Made by a program: the position numbers and the translations under genes
Source of the DNA: Neorhodopirellula lusitana
Lineage (GTDB): Bacteria > Planctomycetota > Planctomycetia > Pirellulales > Pirellulaceae
Length of the DNA stretch: 64,000 nt
Assembly (NCBI RefSeq): GCF_900182915.1
Contig: NZ_FXUG01000003.1
Location: 372,001-436,000, forward strand
Direction: 5' to 3'
Notes under the pieces: model-generated
What the model was told of the DNA's origin: nothing
Database searches by the model: none
The model's input: the letters and a program-made list of their open reading frames with translations, nothing else
Part shown: positions 54,816 through 63,471 of the stretch, piece after piece
Layout: the number at the start of each line of letters is the position of its first letter
How positions within the stretch are numbered: position 1 is the stretch's first letter

Positions 54816-55792
54816 TCCGACATCGTTTGATCAAGCCGATCGAACGCGTCCGCGATTTTCGTGTATACCGGGTCTGATTTGATATCACGCTGATTCGCCC
54901 GCAATGCGTTCGGGTTCATTTTGATGCATCCGGGGTTGATACCTTGCCGCTGGAGCAGTCCAGCAATCTCAGCTATTGTCGTCGCCGGATCAGAACAGAA
55001 ATCTTCGTACTGAACACACAGTTTTCGATCGTTGGGCAAACTGTCGAACTGTTGCTGAAAACTATGCTCGATGTGCCACACCTGCCCCGCGATTTGGTCC
55101 CACGCTGGCAACTCCTTTAACTGCTCGTAAGCAAAGGGAATCAGCGACATCCATTTTTCTTCCGACCCAAGCATCTCTCGTCGCATCTGTAGGATCGACA
55201 TTGCATTTTGGATTCGGTCACGGCGAATCCAGACGAAAAGACTTCTCGGAATCTCTGAGTGCATTCGTTCAGCATACCACCCCGCCATCAACGGTTTAAA
55301 TGCAATTGGACGACAATTGACTTGCGACATTCGACCGATCGTTTGACGGAGCGTTTCCCAATCAACCGAGTCTCGCTCCAGATCGGTCGGTTCTTTGAGC
55401 GATGAGTAGCGAAGGTGATTTGCCCAAAAATAGCCGAACTCATGCGCCCCTGCGGGATCCCTCGTCCGGCCGTAATGAGAACTGGTTTCGAGCGTCCGAT
55501 CGGATCCCAAGAGCTTTTTTGACAGTTTCAAACCGACGACTGGTGCTTCCCAAAAGGCCGCCGTCAGGTTGCTGATGTAGTCAACCGACAAGTGTGCTGC
55601 GATGTATTGATAGAGCAATGTCGTACCACTACGGGGCACTCCGTATACATAAACACTCGGATGATACAATAAGTCGTCAGCGTGAAGGCTCTGATCGAAA
55701 GACTGCAAATTCACATTGAGTTTCTCCAGAAACGACTCCTCGCCCAGATCCTTCTGGTACTTCTCAACCATTTCAGGATCGGTTCTTTTCAT
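54812..55792 (-). CDS. Sulfotransferase-family protein
   Basis: 326 residues from ATG at 55792, whose ATGA overlaps the upstream GT4 stop. The PAPS 5'-phosphosulfate loop is VYGVPRSGTTLLYQYI near residue 49; the 3'-phosphate site resembles RSLFVWIRRDRIQNAMSILQM; QYEDFCSDPATTIAEIAGLL is the typical helix near the C-terminus. It transfers sulfate from PAPS to a hydroxyl, probably on a sugar of the polysaccharide made by this cluster, giving a sulfated glycan. Such enzymes and sulfatases are unusually common in marine planctomycetes, consistent with the organism guess. Confidence 0.88.
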   Translation of the reverse strand: MKRTDPEMVEKYQKDLGEESFLEKLNVNLQSFDQSLHADDLLYHPSVYVYGVPRSGTTLLYQYIAAHLSVDYISNLTAAFWEAPVVGLKLSKKLLGSDRTLETSSHYGRTRDPAGAHEFGYFWANHLRYSSLKEPTDLERDSVDWETLRQTIGRMSQVNCRPIAFKPLMAGWYAERMHSEIPRSLFVWIRRDRIQNAMSILQMRREMLGSEEKWMSLIPFAYEQLKELPAWDQIAGQVWHIEHSFQQQFDSLPNDRKLCVQYEDFCSDPATTIAEIAGLLQRQGINPGCIKMNPNALRANQRDIKSDPVYTKIADAFDRLDQTMSD

Positions 55793-57006
55793 AGCGTAAT
55801 TCTCTTGGAAAGAAGCGTTGAATACTCTTGTTCGAGCATCACAAGACGATCGGATGGTTGAAATTCTCGAAGCACCCATTCTCTGGCATCGCGTCCGAGT
55901 TGGCGTCGCATCTTTCCGTCTCGACAAAGCTGAATGACGCGATCCGCCATGGCGTTGCTGTCATGAACCGGAACTAGAAATCCAGTAACTCCATCTCGGA
56001 CTCCATCTCGACACCCAACGACATCAAAGGCAACAGTCGGCATCGCCATTGCCGAGGCTTCAAGTATCGCATTGGAGAAACCCTCACGATAGGAAGGAAA
56101 TAAAAGGAGATCCATGGCAACATAGTACTTTTCGATGGCCTCGACATTTCCGACGATGTGAACGTGGGTGTCTTGGTTGAGCGACTCCAAGACTTCGTCG
56201 ACATCACCTCGACGAGGTTCGTTATTCGCACCGGCAATAACCAAGTGGCTATCAGGCGAGAACTCGCGAACACGTTGCCAAGTCTCCCAGAGCTCTTTAA
56301 CGCCTTTGTCACGAGTAAGACGCCCCACGAACCCAACGACAAAGTCGGACTCGGCAATTCCGAGCTCACTTCGAGCAGATGCTGGGTATCGGGAGCGAAC
56401 CTGCACTGGATCAAAACGTCTATCTGCATCGACGCCTTGCGCAGAACCGCTTCCAGGCACAACCATTTTCGCTCGATCCCCGATTCTGAGCGAGATCAAC
56501 TCATCACGAACGGACGGGCTAACCAATATAATACGGTGCGCCATCGCGCAAGAGACACGTTCACTTGTAAGCAATAAGAATCTCATCACCCCCGTCGCCG
56601 TCGTATGAGGGAGCCCGCGTACCGTATAAATTCGGCAGGGTACTCGCACCAACCAGGACGCAAGGCCACCAATGAGTCCACCTTTGGGAGTGTGGCAATG
56701 AACGATCTCCGGGCGCCAACGACGGAGCATTCTCATCGTTTGCAGGAGCGCGACAAAGTCCCGAACCGGGCTGAAGCTCCTCGAAAGATTTACCTCGCCA
56801 ATCTCAATGTTGAGAAACTCGGCAACTTCATCACTTTTCTTCCAGCTTCCCGCCGAGCTAATCGCCTTAATCTTGTAGTCCTTCTGTTTCAGAAATGTGA
56901 TTACAGCGGGAAAAAGTCGGTAAAGAGTCTGTGGAACGGTGGTGATCTGCACGACCAGGGGTTGCGACGGACCCTCCGATATGTCAGTTGGTGAATCCGA
57001 TGTCAT
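55789..57006 (-). CDS. GT4 glycosyltransferase, PglA-like
   Basis: 405 residues. N-terminal QITTVPQTLYRLFPAVITFLKQKDYKI and VHCHTPKGGLIGGLASWLVRVP (typical of PglA/PglJ/WbpY-type transferases); C-terminal VVGFVGRLTRDKGVKELWETW, LVIAGANNEPRRGD, LDLLLFPSYREGFSNAILEASAMAMPTVAFD with the E-x7-E motif. It adds the next sugar to the undecaprenyl-linked acceptor. Overlaps the flanking genes by 4 bases on both sides (55789-55792 and 57003-57006), so it is in a coupled unit with the sulfotransferase and the GNAT/FemAB-like gene. Confidence 0.9.
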   Translation of the reverse strand: MTSDSPTDISEGPSQPLVVQITTVPQTLYRLFPAVITFLKQKDYKIKAISSAGSWKKSDEVAEFLNIEIGEVNLSRSFSPVRDFVALLQTMRMLRRWRPEIVHCHTPKGGLIGGLASWLVRVPCRIYTVRGLPHTTATGVMRFLLLTSERVSCAMAHRIILVSPSVRDELISLRIGDRAKMVVPGSGSAQGVDADRRFDPVQVRSRYPASARSELGIAESDFVVGFVGRLTRDKGVKELWETWQRVREFSPDSHLVIAGANNEPRRGDVDEVLESLNQDTHVHIVGNVEAIEKYYVAMDLLLFPSYREGFSNAILEASAMAMPTVAFDVVGCRDGVRDGVTGFLVPVHDSNAMADRVIQLCRDGKMRRQLGRDAREWVLREFQPSDRLVMLEQEYSTLLSKRITL

Positions 57007-58073
57007 TCGCTTGCCTCACTGACTGAGGGCATTGGTGCGCGATAGGCGGGGAAGTAGCCACTCTCGAATAGCGACTCAGTCGCCACGGCCAACTCCGCTG
57101 CTCGCTGCTTGACTAGTCGAGAATAAAAAGCGGGATCGACAACGGATTGACCGATCGTAAACTGCACAGCATCTCCGCCGAAACCTCTCTTAAAATAGAA
57201 GAGCGAATCATCTGGCTTCAAACCACCACCAATATGTAGGCACCGATAGGAACGCTCGGCGGCCCATCGACAGGACTCATCGTAGAGGAAGTTACTCACA
57301 CCCAAGCGATTCGCACCCAACGCGGTGCCGACTAGATGCAAATGGCAGATTTCGCCACAAGGCAACATCATTGCCGAAGCAATGACTTCATTCTCTTTGG
57401 TGATTTCCAAAATATAGAGATCAAGGTGCCTCGCAATTGCATCAAAGTAGGCATCTGGGAAATAGTAATACGGTGATGCCTCAATGCGATCCATTGTTTC
57501 GACATACAAGCGACGAAAAATAGAGTCACTTGCGACATCTTGCGGTGTCGCTTGATACCACCGACCCTCCACCCCGTTTTTGCGAGCTTTTCGAACTTTC
57601 GTCCTAGCTCGTGAATCAAATCGATTCCAGCAGGTTTCGTAGCCCTCGCAGGTTGCGATCGCCAGCGTTTGATTGTGAACGCGACTTTCGATCGATGGAT
57701 CACACTCAAGCAAAGAGTCCCGCCCGGGAACAAGTCCACTCAAACGCAGAAATTCGCTAACAATCCCCGCTTCACGATAATATGCTTTGCACGCGCCGCG
57801 AAACGCCAACCAGTCCTTCTCTGATACACCCTCTGTTCCGTATACACCAGGGTAACCGTACGGCGATGTTACATCATAGCACCCATCATGACCAACAATC
57901 TCACGCTGTAAAAAAGGAAAACAGATTGCACCACCATCCCATAACGCGATTCGCCAACTTGCATTATCCGACGCTTCCGATGCTAAACCGTACGCATCGC
58001 TAAAGTAAAAATCGGGGTAATCCAACTGTAGTTTACTGGCCTGCGACGTTGTTAGTATTTCTAAGCCACTCAT
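57003..58073 (-). CDS. GNAT/FemAB-like acyltransferase
   Basis: 356 residues with the double-GNAT pattern of FemAB-like proteins: FDSRARTKVRKARKNGVEGRW near residue 150, then YVETMDRIEASPYYYFPDAYFDAI, YILEITKENEVIASAMMLPCGEICHLHLVGT, NFLYDESCRWAAERSYRCLHIGGGLKPDDSLFYFKRGFGGD. Members of this group add amino acids or acyl groups to cell-wall or polysaccharide precursors. Its coupling to the glycosyltransferase gene suggests it decorates the glycan, for example by acylating the 4-amino sugar. Donor is unknown. Confidence 0.82.
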   Translation of the reverse strand: MSGLEILTTSQASKLQLDYPDFYFSDAYGLASEASDNASWRIALWDGGAICFPFLQREIVGHDGCYDVTSPYGYPGVYGTEGVSEKDWLAFRGACKAYYREAGIVSEFLRLSGLVPGRDSLLECDPSIESRVHNQTLAIATCEGYETCWNRFDSRARTKVRKARKNGVEGRWYQATPQDVASDSIFRRLYVETMDRIEASPYYYFPDAYFDAIARHLDLYILEITKENEVIASAMMLPCGEICHLHLVGTALGANRLGVSNFLYDESCRWAAERSYRCLHIGGGLKPDDSLFYFKRGFGGDAVQFTIGQSVVDPAFYSRLVKQRAAELAVATESLFESGYFPAYRAPMPSVSEASE

Positions 58074-58168
58074 AAAACTATCTCGCGTAAACTAAATTTC
58101 TGAAAACACACCGTCGCATCCGATACAAGGATATCGCCCAGGTGACAACGGCAACAAAATGCACCCAT

Positions 58169-59410
58169 TCAAGATCCTTCTCGTGCTACACCAACAGCAT
58201 GCTCGCGAGCAACTTTCTGAGAATAAAAAACCGGCCCTGCAATGAGTAAAAGAATTGCTGGTATCGCCATCATTTTTTGCCTTACAGCTAACCCCATGTT
58301 GTAAGAATAACTGAGGTGAAATGCGATAAAAATCACGACATAAATAGACCCAACCACCATTGGCATTCTTAACAGCCGAAGCCGAGAAGGTAGGCGACGA
58401 AGCAGCCAGCCATGAACCAGCAGGAGTGTCAACGTAAGAGATTCCAATCCAAGAATCAGCCAGGCGGGTGACCCCCAAAACTGAGGCGGTGGTGACAACG
58501 CTAGAATCAGAAGTCCAGTGACAACTGGAATCGGATTGCTCTGCTGGTAGATCGCGGTAGAGCCAATCGTCTTTCGGCTCTGGAACCCCGCATCAAGCGA
58601 TCCTGTTAACCCGTCGTCTGCAACACCTTGGATGAACCCGGGCCTTGCCAATTCGATTGCGCAGAAAGCTCCAATCCCGACAACACCAAACACCAAACAA
58701 GCGATAACAGCCTTACCGAGACTCTGTGTGGGCTGCACAAACCCAAAAACAAGACCGCATAGCCAAGCCGCAGCAATGTGTGGCCGAAGGAAAAAGACCA
58801 AAATCCCTCCGATAAACAAGCCCGCCTTTGAGCCGATGGTACGTGCACTACTAGGTGGATACAAAATACCATTGAGGACCAACCCGATCCCAAAAAGCAA
58901 CCCCCCCTCTTTTAGGTTAAGTGGTGCCCATGCTAGGCATGATGGCAATAAAAGAGACAGGACAACGAACCAAACTGGGCAACGTCTGCATTCAAAGTAG
59001 CGACAGATTGAGCTTAAAGTAAGCAGCATTCCAATGAATCCAACCATGCCATTGAACCCGTAGATCACCCAAGGGCTCGCGTCCGTTATCGCGTAGAAAC
59101 TCCCAAGCAACAACCGGTATGCTTTATTGCCGACGACGAAGTACTCAGCTGGCTGAAGCCCACCATCTAGCAGACGACTGGCAACTACCCTCGCTTCTAT
59201 CTCATGGATTGTTCCATCATTAAAGTCCGAGTCGTTTATCCCAACGTACAATCCATTGAGAGTCGCAACCGCCCAAACCAAGGAAGAGGCGATAACGATA
59301 GGAGTAGCACTCCGAAGTGATTGTTCCCTACTACACACCCGGACGGCCTGCCAAACCATGACACAAAGCATGAAAGCAAGCGCCCCGATTGCAAATATTT
59401 CAGTGAACAT
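58169..59410 (-). CDS. Polytopic membrane protein, Wzy-like polymerase candidate
   Basis: 413 residues with roughly ten hydrophobic segments from the N-terminus (FTEIFAIGALAFMLCVMVW) to the C-terminus (MMAIPAILLLIAGPVFY). A longer polar loop lies after the first two helices (GINDSDFNDGTIHEIEARVV) and another around FIQGVADDGLTGSLDAGFQSRKT. There is no detailed sequence signature, as usual for Wzy proteins. Its position between acyltransferase and flippase genes is the main argument. An oligosaccharide ligase or glycosyltransferase of GT39/83 type is an alternative. Confidence 0.65.
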   Translation of the reverse strand: MFTEIFAIGALAFMLCVMVWQAVRVCSREQSLRSATPIVIASSLVWAVATLNGLYVGINDSDFNDGTIHEIEARVVASRLLDGGLQPAEYFVVGNKAYRLLLGSFYAITDASPWVIYGFNGMVGFIGMLLTLSSICRYFECRRCPVWFVVLSLLLPSCLAWAPLNLKEGGLLFGIGLVLNGILYPPSSARTIGSKAGLFIGGILVFFLRPHIAAAWLCGLVFGFVQPTQSLGKAVIACLVFGVVGIGAFCAIELARPGFIQGVADDGLTGSLDAGFQSRKTIGSTAIYQQSNPIPVVTGLLILALSPPPQFWGSPAWLILGLESLTLTLLLVHGWLLRRLPSRLRLLRMPMVVGSIYVVIFIAFHLSYSYNMGLAVRQKMMAIPAILLLIAGPVFYSQKVAREHAVGVAREGS

Positions 59411-59452
59411 AGAGAAGACTTGGCAAGAGAAAAAGCATTTAGTTTCAGCGAA

Positions 59453-60022
59453 TTAGGAAGTGGTACCAATCTTCTTAGCTGGCACCCCGCCTACAATGAA
59501 GCCAGGCTCAACCTCACGATTCACGACTGCTCCTGCGGCAACGACCGAACGCCGCCCGACAACAACCCCAGAGAGCACTCTGGCTCCACACCCTATCCAA
59601 ACGTCCTCATCGATTGCGATAGTGGCCTTTTCGTTCGGGTTGTACTTAATGGGGAGCGAAGCGTCACGGTAGGTATGGTCAAAGCTAATCAACGAGACTT
59701 GGTGAGCGATGGAAACATTGCTTCCGACAGTAACACCTCCCGCTGCATCGATGTAGCACATTGCGTGGATACTTACGTTGGAGCCAATACTTAATCCGCT
59801 CCAGTTCCGAATACACACAGACTTCCCAATAAACACGTTGTCGCCGCAGCCTTGCGCTAAAGTTTTCAGAATAGAATAACGCAAACCAAGTGCCACAGGC
59901 CCGTCGAATATCGAAGACAGTGACCAAAGCAACTCGAGGATTCTCGCAGGAAAGACTGATAGGCAAGACGTAAAAACCCGTAGTAAGAAAGCAAATTTCC
60001 CAAATCTCTCTCGGCCTCTCAT
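59453..60022 (-). CDS. Hexapeptide (LbH) acetyltransferase, WbbJ-like
   Basis: 189 residues. After a hydrophobic N-terminal stretch of about 35 residues come left-handed beta-helix turns: NVFIGKSVCIRNWSGLSIGSNVSIH, GGVTVGSNVSIAHQVSLISFDHTY, DEDVWIGCGARVLSGVVVGRRSVVAAGAVV, and the final VGGVPAKKIG typical of this family. It transfers an acetyl group to a sugar hydroxyl or amine of the glycan. An acetylation of the 4-amino sugar from the PglF/DegT pair is possible, but PglD proper has an additional N-terminal domain not seen here. It overlaps the flippase stop by 4 bases. Confidence 0.9.
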   Translation of the reverse strand: MRGRERFGKFAFLLRVFTSCLSVFPARILELLWSLSSIFDGPVALGLRYSILKTLAQGCGDNVFIGKSVCIRNWSGLSIGSNVSIHAMCYIDAAGGVTVGSNVSIAHQVSLISFDHTYRDASLPIKYNPNEKATIAIDEDVWIGCGARVLSGVVVGRRSVVAAGAVVNREVEPGFIVGGVPAKKIGTTS

Positions 60023-61296
60023 ACGGACACACCACTCTCACTAGACGAATTTTTCTCTAACACTAGCAATCCACCGAAACGGCAATAGCCAAAAACGGCC
60101 AAGAACGCATTCCACAGTATTGAAATCGACGCATAACCGATCGCGGCACCTGTCGCTCCCCAGAAACATGCGAGAATGGAGACAGCAATAATTTGTCCTA
60201 CCAGTGCAATCGAGCGAGCCCGAAGCACTACGTGCTCTAGTCCAGCAGCGGTCAGAAGTAAATCAAGTGGTCCAGTTGCGGTATTGAACATTTGGGCGAC
60301 CACTAGAATGAGAATCGCCGTCATCGCATCGAGATAACCTTCTCCATAGAAGATCAATATAAATTGAGCCCCAAAGAACCATAGCATGGCTGCGACAGCC
60401 CATGCAAATCCCGATCCGATCAGGCAACAACGAACAAACGCTTCCTTTACATCGAACATTCTTCCGTCGTGAAAAGAACGACAAAGATGCGGATATAAAA
60501 TAGTGTTTGCGACGTAGAGGCCAGTGGGAAGTAATAGCGAAATTTGAAACGCAACACGAAAATGGGAGACTTCTCTTTCAGATGCAAAGGCCGAGATAAG
60601 TAAGGGTGTTGTATAAAGAGATACTGAATGGACCCAGTCCACTCCCGCAAGTTTCTTCACTCTACTCATGGCGTGCTGGCGATCAAAACTGAGATGACCG
60701 GGCGATGGGACCAGCGAAATCTTCCTGAACTGCCAGATCGAGAATGCAAGTCCTACAGTTACAGAAAAAGAAAATGCAGTCATCGCGACTACCGGCGACA
60801 TGGACCAATTTGTACTCAACCAAAAAAACATACAAATTGAAAGAAACAATCCAGGACGAAGCAGCATATCTGCGATTTGAGATTTCCCTACCTGCCCAAC
60901 CCCGCGGAGAGTAGCATTAGAAATGGCTGAAAAAACTAGGACTCCGGCTGCGGGAACACCAACGAATACGGCATCAAACTCCACCTCAGTCAACATAGCC
61001 ACAATAAAAAAACAGAAAACCGAAGCCACCAAGATTGAAACCGACCAAATAGCGGCAAACCGTATAGGTTGCCAACGATCAATTGGAGCGAGAACGGCAA
61101 TCTCGCGGACGAGATAGTTCGGAACACCCGCCACCGAGATACTGTACATCAAAAGTACAATTGATTGACTTACGATAAAAATGCCAAAATCAATCTCTGA
61201 CAAAGACCTTGCCAGAACGGACGACAGTGCGAACGAACTAAGCAAGTAAAAAAAACGCAGCAGGAAAACGCACGCAAATTGAATGCGACTTTTCAT
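60019..61296 (-). CDS. Wzx-type polysaccharide flippase
   Basis: 425 residues with about 12 hydrophobic segments, pattern of the MVF/MATE-like PST family: ARSLSEIDFGIFIVSQSIVLLMYS and GVPNYLVREIAVLAP at the N-terminus, ANTILYPHLCRSFHDGR and ILVVAQMFNTATGPLDLLLTAAGLEH in the second half. It moves undecaprenyl-linked repeat units across the inner membrane for polymerisation. Overlaps the acetyltransferase gene by 4 bases. The DNA from about 60300 to 61300 is visibly more AT-rich than the flanks, as often seen in O-antigen genes of transferred origin. Confidence 0.85.
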   Translation of the reverse strand: MKSRIQFACVFLLRFFYLLSSFALSSVLARSLSEIDFGIFIVSQSIVLLMYSISVAGVPNYLVREIAVLAPIDRWQPIRFAAIWSVSILVASVFCFFIVAMLTEVEFDAVFVGVPAAGVLVFSAISNATLRGVGQVGKSQIADMLLRPGLFLSICMFFWLSTNWSMSPVVAMTAFSFSVTVGLAFSIWQFRKISLVPSPGHLSFDRQHAMSRVKKLAGVDWVHSVSLYTTPLLISAFASEREVSHFRVAFQISLLLPTGLYVANTILYPHLCRSFHDGRMFDVKEAFVRCCLIGSGFAWAVAAMLWFFGAQFILIFYGEGYLDAMTAILILVVAQMFNTATGPLDLLLTAAGLEHVVLRARSIALVGQIIAVSILACFWGATGAAIGYASISILWNAFLAVFGYCRFGGLLVLEKNSSSESGVSV

Positions 61297-61404
61297 AACG
61301 CAACTGTCTTTACGTATCGACAGATGAGCGGTCGTCCAGTAGTCATTGACCGAAGGGCGTGGACTGACATTTTTGCCAAGAAGTCTAGTTAGTAGGATCT
61401 ATTA

Positions 61405-63360
61405 TTAAATCTCAGCAGTCTCTTCGCGATCTTCGCTTTGGGAAAGTATGTGATCCTCAAGCAATGTTCGTTCGTTTGACATATAAGACGGGATAAGTCG
61501 AGTGATTGACGCATGAACCTCCGCAGGTGAGCTATCCGCCAAATCGATCAGTGAGTTGAGCTCCGATTGAATCATAGACTCTTGAAAATCGCTCGCGTAC
61601 GCAGCGCGAACTTTAGGGTGACTAGTCGGGATCGTGGTTTCATCGTCAAAGTAAAGCTCTTCGTAAAGCTTCTCTCCAGGACGTATGCCCGTAAACACAA
61701 TCTCAATACTGTCTTTGGGAAGGCCACTAAGTGCTACAAGATCATTGGCAAGCTGAACAATCCTAATTGGCTCACCCATATCGAGGACGAAAATCTCACC
61801 TCCTCGACACTGAGCCGCTGCCTGTATGACGAGTTGCGATGCCTCCGGGATCGACATGAAATACCGTGTCATCCGTTCATCTGTAATTGTGATTGGGCCA
61901 CCCTTTCGAATCTGGTCTTGAAACAATGGGATCACACTGCCAGCACTCCCGAGGACGTTACCAAACCTGACGACGGCAAACTTAGTTCGACTCGCCTGAG
62001 CGAAGTCATAAACGATCCGTTCTGCAAGATGCTTTGTACATCCCATGATGCTGGTCGGATTAACCGCTTTATCGGTACTGACCATCACGAAATGCTCGGC
62101 AAGATATTGATCGGCGAGAGACGCAATTGTCTTTGTACCAAGAAGATTGTTCTTGACCGCCTCACCAGGATTTAGTTCCATCAGCGGAACATGCTTGTGA
62201 GCGGCAGCGTGAAAAACAATTTGAGGCTCTCGCGTTTCAAAGAGTCGTTGCATCCTTGCTTGATCCGTGATGTCCCCGATTTCAATGTGAAGTGTGATGC
62301 CAAGTTCATCTGCGATTGGCTTGAGTTCTCCATGGATCGCGTGAATGCGGTTTTCACCCCGGCCGAGCAAAATCAATTCACTAGGACCGAATTGCATTGT
62401 TTGACGACAAATCTCGCTCCCTATGCTTCCCCCGGCACCCGTTATGAGAACTCGCTTGCCATTGAGCAAGTTTTCAACTTCCTCTGTATCGAGCTCAATC
62501 GGATCGCGTCGCAGCAAGTCTTCGATATTGAGCGGACGTAGCGGGATCTGTTCGTTCCCGTCCATCGCGTCCTCGAAACGTGGCAGGACGCGAATGCTCA
62601 GACCTTCGGCGTTGCACTGGTTAGAAAGCTTCCGCAAAGTAGCTCCGTCCAATGCATCTGCCGGGACCAAAATGTCCTTTGCTTCTAGCTTGGTGGCGAC
62701 TGTCGTCAAATCGCCTAAGTGACCAAGTACCGGGACACCACCTAGTGTGGCACGACGGCGATATCCAGTGTCCACTGCTAAAAGCGCCGCAACGCGGCAT
62801 GGCATGGACTGGCTTGAATTGATCTGCGCGGCAAGCTGACCGGTAATATGGTCGGTGCCCACTAGGATCGCAGGACGCTTTCTCCGACTAGACAACGTCG
62901 TCCCAAAGGTCTCATCAGCGAAACGCCATGTGCATCGCAGACCACCAATCAGGACAACCGTTGCTAACGCGTCCAGCAGAATGCTCAGCCTCGGTATCGC
63001 CCCCCCAAAGGGCAGCAGAAAGTAGTCGACAAATGCCACCACAAACATGGCCACGAGTGTCACCTTCATTAGCGATTTCAGATCAGCAAACGTGACGTAT
63101 CGCCACCAGCCATGGAAGTGAGCGCCGAAATAGAAAACCGCAATTTTCGCAATCACCACCGGTCCCAGTGTCGACCAGAAAAGCTGTCGATTACTCTCGA
63201 GGACCTGGAAGTTGAACCGCGCGAAGAACGCAAATGCATAAATCGCTGCGAACAGAATGACATGCAGCGCCAACAGCAAAGGCATACGAATCGCAGATCG
63301 CCGCAGCAGTCCAAGCGAGCGTTGGCCAATACCCATTGAAGGAGGCATTTCTTTGGCCAT
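61405..63360 (-). CDS. PglF/CapD-type UDP-GlcNAc 4,6-dehydratase
   Basis: About 651 residues from ATG at 63360 (MAKEMPPSMGIG); a TTG at 63459 would add 33 poorly structured residues. Four hydrophobic segments at the N-terminus (LLALHVILFAAIYAFAFFAR and following), a CoA-binding-like domain (AILVGTDHITGQLAAQI), then the catalytic SDR domain: RVLITGAGGSIGSEICRQ, the active-site STDKAVNPTSIMGCTKHLAE and RFGNVLGSAGSVIPLFQDQI. In PglF/WbpM-type enzymes the usual SDR Tyr is replaced by Met in IMGCTK, as here. It makes UDP-4-keto-6-deoxy-GlcNAc, the substrate for the DegT-type aminotransferase. It lies just downstream of the BY-kinase gene. Confidence 0.9.
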   Translation of the reverse strand: MAKEMPPSMGIGQRSLGLLRRSAIRMPLLLALHVILFAAIYAFAFFARFNFQVLESNRQLFWSTLGPVVIAKIAVFYFGAHFHGWWRYVTFADLKSLMKVTLVAMFVVAFVDYFLLPFGGAIPRLSILLDALATVVLIGGLRCTWRFADETFGTTLSSRRKRPAILVGTDHITGQLAAQINSSQSMPCRVAALLAVDTGYRRRATLGGVPVLGHLGDLTTVATKLEAKDILVPADALDGATLRKLSNQCNAEGLSIRVLPRFEDAMDGNEQIPLRPLNIEDLLRRDPIELDTEEVENLLNGKRVLITGAGGSIGSEICRQTMQFGPSELILLGRGENRIHAIHGELKPIADELGITLHIEIGDITDQARMQRLFETREPQIVFHAAAHKHVPLMELNPGEAVKNNLLGTKTIASLADQYLAEHFVMVSTDKAVNPTSIMGCTKHLAERIVYDFAQASRTKFAVVRFGNVLGSAGSVIPLFQDQIRKGGPITITDERMTRYFMSIPEASQLVIQAAAQCRGGEIFVLDMGEPIRIVQLANDLVALSGLPKDSIEIVFTGIRPGEKLYEELYFDDETTIPTSHPKVRAAYASDFQESMIQSELNSLIDLADSSPAEVHASITRLIPSYMSNERTLLEDHILSQSEDREETAEI

Positions 63361-63471
63361 AGGCTTTGCGTTGGTACTGCCGGCGGTGTCGTGGTCTGGA
63401 CGAGGGGAATTCACTGGTGAAACATCAAATAAGAATGGGGCGGAGAGACGTGTGATCAAAACTGCTCAAAG